Shown here piece after piece: positions 17,228-26,647 of a DNA stretch of 64,000 nucleotides (the first letter of the stretch is position 1; every line of letters starts with the position of its first letter). The notes below the pieces were generated by a model that saw nothing but the letters and a program-made list of their open reading frames with translations, ran no database searches and was not told the origin of the DNA. Both the position numbers and the translations under genes were made by a program. This DNA is from Chlamydia crocodili (lineage in GTDB: Bacteria; Chlamydiota; Chlamydiia; Chlamydiales; Chlamydiaceae). The stretch is from NCBI RefSeq assembly GCF_018343815.1, contig NZ_CP060791.1, forward strand, positions 452,113 to 516,112, written 5' to 3'.

Positions 17228-18403
17228 CTATAAAATTTGAATATTGCTTGTTAACGGAATAAGTATTGCCAACATAATAATTCCTATAATTCCTCCAAGA
17301 AACACAAGGATAACTGGTTGGCACCACGAAGTTATCCAGGTAAGTGTTTTTTGGGTATCCTCATTATAAATATGAGCGACATGCGCTAATACATCAGCAA
17401 GCTCTCCAGATTCTTCCCCTAAAGAGACCATTCCCAATGCTAATTTCGGCACCCAAGGTCGTTTTGCTAATTCCTTACTTAATGAGCTTCCCTCGATAAC
17501 AGCGTGGATTATTTGTGTCATATCCTCACGCAACATAGCGTAAGGAACTGCCCCGCAGCCTAGCTCCAATCCTTCTATCAATGTCCCACCACCACGAAGA
17601 ATTGCTGAAACTACTGAACAAAACCTGCTGAATCCTAGTTTGATAAAGAATTTCTTTACGCCAGGAACTGAAAATAGGGTTTTTTCAAACCATTTTTTCC
17701 AAAAGGGTTTCCGGCGCGTGACGACTATACTGGCTACTCCAGCTCCTAATGTCGCAAGAAGAAGATACTTATACTTACAAACAAAATCGCTAAGACCAAA
17801 CACTACAGAAGTAAGTTTATTAGGCTCCATATTCTCAAATGTCTCTTTCAAAGAAGGAATCACTCCTGTGAGAAAAAAGAGAACTACAGCTACAGAAAAC
17901 ACAAGTAAAACTATTGGGTAACTAAGAGCTGCCATAAGCTTTTTTGACATTTGCTCGCGTTCTTCTAAAACGGCGATAATGTTGTGCAAACATCCTTCTA
18001 AATTCCCTACACTTTCTCCGGCAAGAACGGCACTGCGATAAAAATTATCAAAAATATCGGGATAGGCTGCCATTGCCTGTGATAGGGATCCTCCCGAACG
18101 CAAATTTTCCATAAATGCCGTCAATAATCCTGACATGCCCTGACCCTGGTATTGATCGCGAAGGGAGGATAGGCTTTCATATAGAGGTAATCCAGAACGA
18201 AGAAGAAGAAGCATCTGTTTCGAAAAGATGATCAATTCGCTATTTTTTATTCGTACACGACGCGGAGGCACTTCCCGAATAGAGAGCAACTGCACTTCTT
18301 GTTGGGCGAGTTTTTCTCTTGCTTCTTGGATATGTAATGCTTCTAGCCAGTCTTGTTTACGTCGTTCTTTTGCATTGAGGTAGGTATAGCGATAGCGTGG
18401 CAT
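17228..18403 (-). CDS. gspF: Type II secretion inner-membrane platform protein GspF
   Basis: 391-residue GspF/PilC family protein. It has two repeated cytoplasmic helical domains: the first begins FSKQMLLLLRSGLPLYESL, the second FSRFCSVVSAILRGGGTLIEG. Three membrane segments lie near 170-195, 218-236 and 365-388. It couples the ATPase GspE to pseudopilus assembly. It follows gspE by 15 bases. CT570 orthologue. Confidence 0.93.
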   Translation of the reverse strand: MPRYRYTYLNAKERRKQDWLEALHIQEAREKLAQQEVQLLSIREVPPRRVRIKNSELIIFSKQMLLLLRSGLPLYESLSSLRDQYQGQGMSGLLTAFMENLRSGGSLSQAMAAYPDIFDNFYRSAVLAGESVGNLEGCLHNIIAVLEEREQMSKKLMAALSYPIVLLVFSVAVVLFFLTGVIPSLKETFENMEPNKLTSVVFGLSDFVCKYKYLLLATLGAGVASIVVTRRKPFWKKWFEKTLFSVPGVKKFFIKLGFSRFCSVVSAILRGGGTLIEGLELGCGAVPYAMLREDMTQIIHAVIEGSSLSKELAKRPWVPKLALGMVSLGEESGELADVLAHVAHIYNEDTQKTLTWITSWCQPVILVFLGGIIGIIMLAILIPLTSNIQIL

Positions 18404-18418
18404 ATCTTTATCCCCTCC

Positions 18419-19915
18419 TTAGTCATACCGTTTCGTAACTCGGAATACTTCTGCTAATGTTGTCTCTCCCGACAACGCTAAAGCAACTCCGTGTTGTAGT
18501 AATGGACGAAATCCCTTGTCTTCAGCATGTTCTCGCAATACATGATAAGGTTTATGCATAGCGATTTCAGAACGTAAAGTTGTATCAGGATGTAGGAATT
18601 CGTAAATTCCCTGACGTCCTTTATATCCTGAGCGGAAACAATGAGAGCATCCCTCTCCACGGTATAGTGGCACGTCAGGATCTTGACCTATAGATTTTAA
18701 GAATACCCGTTCTTGAACATCTGCTCTGCATTGCTGCTTACAGTAAGGACATATTTTTCTTACTAATCTTTGAGCAACAACACCAATGATTGTCGCTGAT
18801 AATAAATAAGGCTCTACTCCCATATCTAAAAGACGGGGAATTGCAGAAACTGCATCATTAGTATGCAGAGTGCTTACAACGAGGTGTCCTGTTAAGGCTG
18901 CTTGTATAGCAATTTCTGCTGTTTCTTGATCACGAATTTCTCCAACCATCAAAACATCCGGATCCTGACGTAATAAATGTCTTAAACCGCAAGCAAACGA
19001 CAAACCGATCTTTGGTTTCACAGCAATTTGAGCTATCCCAGATAGCTTATATTCAGGAGGATCTTCTATTGTCATGATATTGGTAAAAGGTCCCGAAAGA
19101 TGTTGAATAACACTATAGAGTGTTGTTGTTTTTCCACTTCCTGTAGGACCTGTTACTAAAAGTATCCCTTCAGGAACTGCAATCACCTCTTTAAAAGAAT
19201 TTTCGATATCTTTGGGCATTTGCAATCCAGAGATATCTAAAATCACATTACGCTTATCTAAAATCCTAAGAACAACACGTTCGCCATAGATTACAGGAAC
19301 GGTGCTTACACGCATATCAATTTCCTGACCACCTATTTGGATTTTTATTCTTCCATCTTGAGGGAGACGATGTTCTGCTATGTCCATCTTCGCTAACACT
19401 TTAATCCTAGTGATTAATGCTGAACGTAGATGTGCTGGTGGAGAATGCCGATCGTGCAAAACTCCGTCTATACGGTAGCGTATGCGTAAAGAATCTTCTA
19501 AAGGTTCAAAATGAATATCTGAGGTACGTTCTTCAATAGCTTCTTTTAAAATCAGATTAAAAAAACGCACGACGGGAACAGAATCCGTACTTTCTAAAAG
19601 ATCTTCCTCTTCATTTATTTGAGCAGAGTCTCCTTCCTTCATGCTTAACAGCATATCAGACGCCTTGCCCTCTAAATTAGAGTAGATCTTTTGTAAACTC
19701 TGTAAAATATCAGTCTCATTTTTAAGAATAAACAGCACAGGCTTTTTTATAAGCAGCCGCACCTCATCTTTGGCGATAAGAGAAGTAATCTTCGCATAAG
19801 CTATCGTTACGCTATTTTCCTGCTCTTTTAATGGTAACAGACAATGTTTCTTTAAAAAACTATAAGGCAGAGCATTTAAAAGCTCTTGAGATAGTGAAGT
19901 TTTACCGCCCATCAT
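18419..19915 (-). CDS. gspE: Type II secretion assembly ATPase GspE
   Basis: 498-residue cytoplasmic hexameric ATPase. Walker A GPTGSGKTTT is at 256-265, followed by an Asp box (TIEDPPEY), Walker B region DPDVLMVGEIRD and a His box (GHLVVSTLHTND). A zinc-binding tetracysteine motif follows (CPYC, then CSHC near 432). All catalytic elements are present. The N-terminal domain is present but shortened relative to many GspE proteins. Its start overlaps the end of gspD by 14 bases. CT571 orthologue. Confidence 0.95.
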   Translation of the reverse strand: MMGGKTSLSQELLNALPYSFLKKHCLLPLKEQENSVTIAYAKITSLIAKDEVRLLIKKPVLFILKNETDILQSLQKIYSNLEGKASDMLLSMKEGDSAQINEEEDLLESTDSVPVVRFFNLILKEAIEERTSDIHFEPLEDSLRIRYRIDGVLHDRHSPPAHLRSALITRIKVLAKMDIAEHRLPQDGRIKIQIGGQEIDMRVSTVPVIYGERVVLRILDKRNVILDISGLQMPKDIENSFKEVIAVPEGILLVTGPTGSGKTTTLYSVIQHLSGPFTNIMTIEDPPEYKLSGIAQIAVKPKIGLSFACGLRHLLRQDPDVLMVGEIRDQETAEIAIQAALTGHLVVSTLHTNDAVSAIPRLLDMGVEPYLLSATIIGVVAQRLVRKICPYCKQQCRADVQERVFLKSIGQDPDVPLYRGEGCSHCFRSGYKGRQGIYEFLHPDTTLRSEIAMHKPYHVLREHAEDKGFRPLLQHGVALALSGETTLAEVFRVTKRYD

Positions 19916-22163
19916 ACTCTAGCCCCTCTAATTGAGACGCTGGTAGTTCTATGGCGGAAATCAGTTCTAGTTTTTTATGTGCTGCTTTTGCAGCCTCTTC
20001 TCCAGCGAATAGTGCTTTACGAAATTCAGCGTTTTCTCCAGGACGCAAAGAAAGAATAGCTTCTTCATGACGCTCTTTTTTCTCTATAGGATTATCTAGA
20101 ATTTTCGGAGTGATGAATACAAACATCTCTGTTTGACTATCAGATGTAGAATTCATCCCAAACAACTTCCCTACACCGGGAATTTCCCCAAGGAAAGGAA
20201 TACCATCTTGAGCATCAGAGGCATGCTTACAACGTAAACCTCCTATAATTACCGTCTCTCCATCAGGAATACGCACTTTATTGGTGATATTACGTCGAGT
20301 AACATCAGGACGCTCATTAGTGTTTTTTCCTGTAGTATCAAAAGTAATATCGGTCTCTAGGGTAATGTAGCTTTTCCCATCTTCCTCGCCCACATTAATT
20401 ACAGGAAGCATTTTAATCATAATTCCGTATTGGGCACGATTATACTGAGCTTTTTCCTTATCTGCAGAAACTGCTATCGACATTTCTTCCACAATTGCAA
20501 TTCTTGCAGGAGTTTGGTTCATTGTCACAACAGAAGGACTTGCATTTATGCGTACATCTTCTTGAGCCATTAAAAATTGATAAGCAAGATCATAACCGGG
20601 AATCAAAGAAGATCCGGTACTTCCTTTGAATAAGAATTCTAAGATCCCTGAGCTTGTCCAAGAGACCGCTGCCGATGTTTTCTTGCAAACTTCTTCTCCA
20701 AGTCTTAAAAGATTTAATCCCGCTTTGCGTTGGTTAGAAAGCTTTCTTTCAAATAATAAAACTTCGATACGAACCATTTTCTTAGGCACGTCGAGTTTTT
20801 TTAATAACATCTTAATTCTAGGTAGAGCTTCTTTCTCCACAACCATGATCAAGGTGCCTGTTTTAGAATCTGCTATGAAATTCCCATATTTTACAGAACC
20901 TTCTTTGGCAGTTCCTACTGAAGATGTATCGATATGTATCGTAGAGGCGGCTTCTCTTAACATAGTTTCAGAAGACGTAAGTGAACTCCCCTCCTTACCT
21001 GCGAAAACATCGTGTACTTGAGATAGTAATACTGCAAGTTCTTGAGGATCAGAGTGCTTCACACTATACCAAAAGACAGTTTTGTCTGTGGGGTTCTCAA
21101 TTCCCTCTTCAAGATCTTTAATCAAATCAATTGCTTGATGAACTAAAGTAGCCGTACCACTTAAAAATAAAGAGCGTCCTTGATGTTGTAGAGGAACAAC
21201 TTTAAGACCGAGGTTTTCATCATCTCCCTCTTTAGTAATATCTTCTCGAAAAGCAGCCTTAAGAATAGAAAGCATTTCGGAAGCTTCTATCTTTGTTAAA
21301 GGAACAACACGATATTCCTGACGAACGCTATCTTCTTGGATAAAATCATAAATTTTAAGAAGCTCGCTAATTTCCCCAACTGAGCCGAATATCCATAATT
21401 TCCCTCCAAAAAGATCAATATGCGTGGTATCAAGATTAGCAAATTTTCTCAAGATATGCTGATCTGCACGAACGTCGATATTTTTCGAGTTTAATACATA
21501 ACCAATATAGGAAGTTGAGGGAAGCAAATCTAAATCTTTTCTAGAAGAGAAAACTCCAGCAACCCCGCACCCCTCTTTATGAGTTGTGTAGAGCTCTTTA
21601 ATCCACGGGCTTACCTGACGTATGCTAATACCAAGACGTGTTAGCAATTGCGTAAGACATTCTTCAAAACCTTCCTTAGGAACAGTAAATTTTGATAATG
21701 CTGAGACCTTCATCGATCCGATATCCTGAGGCACTAGATAAACAACGTTATCTTCACCATAATCGGAAACTAAATTATAAATTGTGGTCTCAGGATGGTG
21801 CCATAGGGCATAATCATCAGGATTTTCTCCTCTTTCGCGAATCTCTGCAGCCCAAAGATTTTCGATATGCTTAATTTGCTTTTTAACCTCTGCTAGCTTA
21901 CTTAGAAGCTCTTTCCATCGTGCCTCATCCTCACATCCTGATGCTCGCAAAGTTGCAGCCTCTTCGTAAAGATTTTTTAGCCGAAGGTTACACTCCTTCA
22001 TATCAGCATTAAATGAAGCTAGTCCCGGGGCACTATCTATAAAATCTCTAGATTTTTCTAAGGACGCGGCTTTTTCCGAAATAGTCAAAGCTAGACCAGG
22101 TGCGCAACATGCCAGTCCTGACAATCCAAAGAAATAAACTAAAGGATTACGCAAAAAACGCAT
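19902..22163 (-). CDS. gspD: Secretin GspD
   Basis: 753-residue outer-membrane secretin. It has an N-terminal signal peptide (about 1-26) and a helical, charged region (about 30-120) not typical of other GspD proteins. Periplasmic N-domains are recognisable (YRVVPLTKIEASEMLSIL is N1-like). The secretin core lies in the last third, including VRIEVLLFERK, NASPSVVTMNQTPARI, VRIPDGETVIIGGL and IPFLGEIPGVGKLFG. It starts directly after CT573 with no gap. CT572 orthologue. Family certain; the cargo of the system is unknown. Confidence 0.94.
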   Translation of the reverse strand: MRFLRNPLVYFFGLSGLACCAPGLALTISEKAASLEKSRDFIDSAPGLASFNADMKECNLRLKNLYEEAATLRASGCEDEARWKELLSKLAEVKKQIKHIENLWAAEIRERGENPDDYALWHHPETTIYNLVSDYGEDNVVYLVPQDIGSMKVSALSKFTVPKEGFEECLTQLLTRLGISIRQVSPWIKELYTTHKEGCGVAGVFSSRKDLDLLPSTSYIGYVLNSKNIDVRADQHILRKFANLDTTHIDLFGGKLWIFGSVGEISELLKIYDFIQEDSVRQEYRVVPLTKIEASEMLSILKAAFREDITKEGDDENLGLKVVPLQHQGRSLFLSGTATLVHQAIDLIKDLEEGIENPTDKTVFWYSVKHSDPQELAVLLSQVHDVFAGKEGSSLTSSETMLREAASTIHIDTSSVGTAKEGSVKYGNFIADSKTGTLIMVVEKEALPRIKMLLKKLDVPKKMVRIEVLLFERKLSNQRKAGLNLLRLGEEVCKKTSAAVSWTSSGILEFLFKGSTGSSLIPGYDLAYQFLMAQEDVRINASPSVVTMNQTPARIAIVEEMSIAVSADKEKAQYNRAQYGIMIKMLPVINVGEEDGKSYITLETDITFDTTGKNTNERPDVTRRNITNKVRIPDGETVIIGGLRCKHASDAQDGIPFLGEIPGVGKLFGMNSTSDSQTEMFVFITPKILDNPIEKKERHEEAILSLRPGENAEFRKALFAGEEAAKAAHKKLELISAIELPASQLEGLEYDGR

Positions 22164-23477
22164 TTATGATCCCCCTCGATTGGTTCCCTCACTACCTACA
22201 AGCGGTTGTCGTCCTGAATGCACCTCTTCTTTAGCAGAAGAGGATCCAGAATCAAAACCTTGTTTCAATGGCAGTGTCACAGACTCTACTAATGTCCTTT
22301 GTGCATTAAATACGTGAGCACGAACAACAAACTCTCTAGAATCTTTTTCTAATTTATCAAACACCAATAACGGTCCTTGAGTCTTTCCTGAAAGGTAATC
22401 TTCCAACTGTTCCTTGCGAGAAATTTTCTCCCAAGTTTCTCCCGTGTAGACCACCCAATCATCGGGAGAAAGGATCATCCTTTGCCCCCCAGCTTGTATA
22501 ATAGGACGGGACCAGGAACGCATCCCAACAAATTCAAATTCCTTAACAATCTCAGCAATCTCTATAGGAGAACTCATGGTTTTTACTAAACTCATAGACT
22601 GATGGGATGTCCCTCCCACGTTCCACAACTCTATTACCATGACTTTTTCGTCTATTTTCTTAACTTCTAATAGAGGTGCCTGTGAACTCTCTCCTCGAAA
22701 CTCTCCGCAAGTTTGCCAACAATTTCCGTCCCAAAGCAAAACATCTCCTACAGCAAGATAACGGCTATAATTCTCGTCAGACAGCGAGACAAAATCTACT
22801 CGCTCCTTAACAGCCTTATCGGCATAATCCGATCCACCATGCATCAAAAGGAACTTATCGCTACCTACACGACGAATTTTTTGTTTCACAGGGAAACTCG
22901 CATCTACACGAATACCGCCAATCTCCCAAGATTCCAATCCTTTAGCTGGAGCAGTTAAAAATAAGGTTTCTCTCTCCTTCGGAGAGACAACTAGCTCCCT
23001 ATTTACACCCATTAAACGTACTTTTACTTCTATACGGTTATCCATACTCAAAGAACGGCATTCCAACCACAAGTCTGTAGGCTTCCCCTTAGGACTAAAG
23101 GTGAACAATCCTCCCTCAGGAGAAGGAACAACCTGTAAATATATTTTTTCATTAGCACCAGCCACACAGGAATCCTTAGAAGTAGCCAACTCTAAAAAAA
23201 ATTTGCCTCCAAAAGCATCCGGACGCTTATTGCTCCCTAAAAATATGAGCTCCTGCCTAAGGTCTGGCAGTCTTTCCCTAAGCTCGGGGAACTCCAAAGA
23301 CCAAATCCCCGAAGAGACATTTTGAGCCCTCGGGAACGTCTTTTGTTTTCCGTTCAAACCATCAAATTTCAAAGAAATACTATAAAGATTTTCTAAGTGA
23401 TTCGGAGCTCCACACACCATCCAGAGTAAAGCAGCGATACTTATCAGACTGTATCCTATCGAAAAAAGCTGGTGCAT
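22164..23477 (-). CDS. Hypothetical membrane-anchored protein upstream of gspD
   Basis: 437 residues. One hydrophobic segment near the N-terminus (about 7-24) is followed by a large, probably periplasmic, beta-rich domain. I recognise no family. It is the first gene of the type II operon and abuts gspD without a spacer, the place normally held by gspC. A single N-terminal membrane helix plus a periplasmic domain is also the GspC plan. I see no PDZ or homology-region motif, so GspC-like function is inference. CT573 orthologue. Confidence 0.78.
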   Translation of the reverse strand: MHQLFSIGYSLISIAALLWMVCGAPNHLENLYSISLKFDGLNGKQKTFPRAQNVSSGIWSLEFPELRERLPDLRQELIFLGSNKRPDAFGGKFFLELATSKDSCVAGANEKIYLQVVPSPEGGLFTFSPKGKPTDLWLECRSLSMDNRIEVKVRLMGVNRELVVSPKERETLFLTAPAKGLESWEIGGIRVDASFPVKQKIRRVGSDKFLLMHGGSDYADKAVKERVDFVSLSDENYSRYLAVGDVLLWDGNCWQTCGEFRGESSQAPLLEVKKIDEKVMVIELWNVGGTSHQSMSLVKTMSSPIEIAEIVKEFEFVGMRSWSRPIIQAGGQRMILSPDDWVVYTGETWEKISRKEQLEDYLSGKTQGPLLVFDKLEKDSREFVVRAHVFNAQRTLVESVTLPLKQGFDSGSSSAKEEVHSGRQPLVGSEGTNRGGS

Positions 23478-23505
23478 ATTAGAAACAAACTAAAAATAAA
23501 GTTAT

Positions 23506-23534
23506 AAGATAACCGATTAGAGAAAAAAAATCAA
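23506..23534 (-). promoter_or_regulatory. Predicted promoter of the type II secretion operon
   Basis: Reading the minus strand: -35 TTGATT (23534-23529), 17-base spacer, -10 TATCTT (23511-23506). The proposed start would be about 20 bases before the CT573 ATG. It lies in a 120-base AT-rich gap between CT573 and pepP. Confidence 0.38.
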
Positions 23535-23597
23535 TTTATACAAACAAAAGTAACAGTGTTTAACATTAAAAAATAATTAAACAAAGAGAGAATACTT

Positions 23598-24668
23598 TTA
23601 TAAGAAAACTAACTCCGTAGATACGGGTCGATCTGTTAAACTAAAATTTTTATTACCGTCTATCAAAATCGTATCTTCGATACGTATGCCTCCAATTCCT
23701 GGAAAATAGACTCCAGGCTCAACGGTAACTGTCATTCCAGTTTCTAAGGTGGTTGTGCCAGATTTCGGAGAAAGCTGGGGATATTCATGAATATTCCTTC
23801 CTACACCGTGCCCTACGCCATGGCAAAAATATTCTTTGATTTCATATTTTTTTAATATACGAGCAGCCTCTTCATGAACATCTAGACATAGAGCTCCGGC
23901 ACAACACAATTGCATAGCAGCCTGCTGAGCTTCTACAACCGCAGGATAACTTTCAACAAGACGTGCATCAGGACGACCCCAAGCTACTGTCCGTGTCATA
24001 TCAGAACAATAGCCTTGATATAAAACTCCTATATCAATAAGTACGATATCTCCCTTGCGTAATGCTCTGTCTGTAGGAACCGCATGAGGAAAGGCAGAGT
24101 GATCACCAAAAGCCACAATTGGAGAGAATGAAGGCCCTTCAGCACCAGCTTTAGCCCAAAATACACGAAGCAGCCGCACAACTTCTTGTTCTGTTATACC
24201 TTCTTGTAATATAGAAAGAACATGATCATATCCTTCGGAACCTAAAGCTGCCGCCTGACGCATTTTTTCTATTTCATCCGCAGATTTTATGCTGCGCAAC
24301 TTTTCTGTAAATAGTGTTGTAGGCACCCAAGAGCATGAAGCATTTTCTCTTTCTTGATATCTATGATACGAAGTATGAAGACTATCAAAACCTAAAGTTT
24401 GATAAGTCGTTGTTTCAAGATAGGGAAGAAGAAATTCTGCTATATTTCTATCACAAAATATAAGAGAAGGTCCTTGAAGATCTCCATAGAGATCTTTATC
24501 CATACGATAGACGAAGAAGACTACCTCATCTTTACCTATGAGAAGCGTTCCTGTGGTTACTTTATCTCCAAGAAAATACGCAAGATCCTCTCTTCTTTCT
24601 ACCACAAATCCATCAATACCATAATCTGTAAGAGCTGTTTGTGCTCTAGCCACACGATCTCGGAACAT
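23598..24668 (-). CDS. pepP: M24-family Xaa-Pro aminopeptidase
   Basis: 356-residue metallopeptidase that removes N-terminal residues preceding proline, probably helping recycle host-derived peptides. An N-terminal creatinase-like domain (1-125) precedes the pita-bread fold with its five metal ligands: Asp in DIGVLYQGY, Asp in SDMTRT, His in HGVGHGVG, Glu in EPGVYF and Glu in IRIEDT. The ribosome site GGAG lies within the last codons of mutL, which ends 3 bases before this ATG, so coupling is likely. CT574 orthologue. Confidence 0.93.
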   Translation of the reverse strand: MFRDRVARAQTALTDYGIDGFVVERREDLAYFLGDKVTTGTLLIGKDEVVFFVYRMDKDLYGDLQGPSLIFCDRNIAEFLLPYLETTTYQTLGFDSLHTSYHRYQERENASCSWVPTTLFTEKLRSIKSADEIEKMRQAAALGSEGYDHVLSILQEGITEQEVVRLLRVFWAKAGAEGPSFSPIVAFGDHSAFPHAVPTDRALRKGDIVLIDIGVLYQGYCSDMTRTVAWGRPDARLVESYPAVVEAQQAAMQLCCAGALCLDVHEEAARILKKYEIKEYFCHGVGHGVGRNIHEYPQLSPKSGTTTLETGMTVTVEPGVYFPGIGGIRIEDTILIDGNKNFSLTDRPVSTELVFL

Positions 24669-24671
24669 AAT

Positions 24672-26420
24672 TTACTCCTTAATAAAATCCTCGTCTAAAA
24701 CTAATCGACGTATTTGTGTGCCGTCAAATGCTTTTTCAGGCTTACCTAATTGCCAAAGCAAAGATAACCAAGAAATATCGAATGTCCGCAATGTTTTACA
24801 AAACATGACCCCTGTTAGCGTTTCCTTGATTAAAAGAGCCATCGCTCTTTTATCAACTTTAGCACGACCTTCTTCTGCTAAAGAAAGTATCCAAGATTTT
24901 AACTCTTCTTCACCTATAAATGTGGGAGCACTTTCAATCGCAAATACACAAGGGCCCATTTGAGAGATTTCTATTCCTAATTGTCTAAACTCTTCAATAT
25001 GAGAGGAAAGGAAAATACGCTCTTCTGGGGTGACTTCTAGGCATAAAGGAATCAAAAAAGACTGACTTTTATAATTATGTTGATGGTTATCCACCAAAGA
25101 TAAGTAAAATAAATGTTTCCTAGCAGCTTCTGTGAAAATAACATGAACGCCTTCTGAGTCCTCTGCAAGAACTATTTTCCCTATAGAAGTTAAAAAACGC
25201 ACTTCCTGAGAAGCTCCCCAGACAATTTGCGTTTGTCTATCCACAGGCATAGAGTCTTGTTCTCTATCCAAGAAAGGAAGAGGACCGAAGGAAGACGATG
25301 CCAATTCTACTACCGGTAGAGAAATAGGGTTGAGGGACTCTTCTGAAGCAGTCTCAAAACATTGTGCCTCAAAGAAACGTAGCGCAGGCAAAGCAAATGT
25401 TGTTTTCTCAAAAACAGCTGCTTCTTGAGGTCGCGCTAATACCTCTCCTATTGCCTCTGAAAGAAACTCTCCTATAAACTCTTCTCTAAGAACTCTTACT
25501 TCTGTTTTTTGAGGATGGACATTAAAATCGCACCACTCTGGAGGCAAATAAAGTTTTAAAACAAAAACAGGATATCTTTGTGGAGGCAAAAGCATTGCAT
25601 AGGCTTCGCTTATCTTTTTTGATATAAACATAGAATCTACGGGACGGTCATTGATAAATATCCTTTGGCCTAGCCGCGTGGGTCTATGAAAGCCTGGTGA
25701 GCCTAGGAAACCTACAATACGCGCAAGATTCCCTCCCTTATCCACGCATAGAGCTTCCTGCATAAAACCGTCTCCCATCACAAAAGCAACCCTCTCAGAA
25801 AAATCCTGATGCTTCAGAATATGAAATTCCTGTTGTCTTTCACTTATCCATGACCAGCCCACATTCTCTACAGATAAAATCCTATTCTCTAATAGCTTTC
25901 TCATAGCTATCCGATCTGCCTGAGGACTTTTCTGAAACCCCCGACGCACAGGAACATTGTAAAATAGCGAGTCTATAGAAATCGTAGTCCCTAGCTGACG
26001 AGGCTTAGCTTCGGACAGAACAACCTCTCCTCCGTGAATGATTGTCCTAGAACCTTCTCCTGCTACAGGACAAGAAAGGATCTCCATTTTAGAGATAGAA
26101 GCGATTGCGGGGAGAGCTTCCCCGCGAAAGCCAAAACTCGATAAAGAAAAAACATCAGAAAATTCGCCTATCTTTGAGGTAGCGTGACGCTTAAGAGCAA
26201 GAGTCACATCTTCGGAGCTCATCCCACAACCATTGTCTTTTACAACAATTAAGCCCTGTCCTCCTCCTAAAGTTTCTACCTCTATTTCATTAGCCCCAGC
26301 ATCTAAGGCGTTCTCCACCAATTCTTTAACAACAGATATGGAGTTTTCAATCACTTCTCCTGCAGCTATCTGATTGATAGTGATCGTATCGAGTAGTTGA
26401 ATAGGATTTCTTGAACTCAT
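24672..26420 (-). CDS. mutL: DNA mismatch repair protein MutL
   Basis: 582-residue GHKL ATPase that links MutS recognition to downstream repair. The ATPase motifs are intact: ENALDAGA, DNGCGM, GFRGEAL and GTTISIDSLFYNVPVR. The linker (about 330-400) is variable, and a C-terminal dimerisation domain follows. The endonuclease motif DQHA-x2-E-x4-E and the CPHGRP-type motif found in many bacterial MutL proteins are not recognisable; the corresponding segment reads FTEAARKHLFYLS. No mutH is nearby. CT575 orthologue. Confidence 0.93.
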   Translation of the reverse strand: MSSRNPIQLLDTITINQIAAGEVIENSISVVKELVENALDAGANEIEVETLGGGQGLIVVKDNGCGMSSEDVTLALKRHATSKIGEFSDVFSLSSFGFRGEALPAIASISKMEILSCPVAGEGSRTIIHGGEVVLSEAKPRQLGTTISIDSLFYNVPVRRGFQKSPQADRIAMRKLLENRILSVENVGWSWISERQQEFHILKHQDFSERVAFVMGDGFMQEALCVDKGGNLARIVGFLGSPGFHRPTRLGQRIFINDRPVDSMFISKKISEAYAMLLPPQRYPVFVLKLYLPPEWCDFNVHPQKTEVRVLREEFIGEFLSEAIGEVLARPQEAAVFEKTTFALPALRFFEAQCFETASEESLNPISLPVVELASSSFGPLPFLDREQDSMPVDRQTQIVWGASQEVRFLTSIGKIVLAEDSEGVHVIFTEAARKHLFYLSLVDNHQHNYKSQSFLIPLCLEVTPEERIFLSSHIEEFRQLGIEISQMGPCVFAIESAPTFIGEEELKSWILSLAEEGRAKVDKRAMALLIKETLTGVMFCKTLRTFDISWLSLLWQLGKPEKAFDGTQIRRLVLDEDFIKE

Positions 26421-26647
26421 AGCAAATTCTAATCAAGGGTCTTGCGAAAGCAAAAAGTAAAATACCCAAAAACTAATGTCAAGAAACCTAATTTTTATAA
26501 TTTGCAAGCCTTGAAACGAGAACAACTTACATAATAATTATTTATAAAGATCACAAATTACATTCAATTAATAACTTGTCTTTTCGAATTAATTAATTTT
26601 AAAATTGATTTATGAATTAAATAATTTTAATTTTAGGAATTATATTA
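26421..26647. other. AT-rich divergent intergenic region, mutL / lcrH operon
   Basis: 227 bases separating divergent genes and therefore holding promoters for both. Very AT-rich with nested near-palindromic runs such as AATTAATTAATTTTAAAATT (26588-26607). A possible -35 TTGTCT (26576-26581) with TTAAAA 17 bases later (26599-26604) could serve the plus-strand operon. The ATG at 26648 is preceded by AGGAA. No RNA gene is seen. Confidence 0.4.

Noticed and set aside
20626..21021. Open frame of 131 codons antisense to gspD
   Set aside because: It is a shadow of a strongly conserved secretin gene, with no ribosome site and no recognisable protein.
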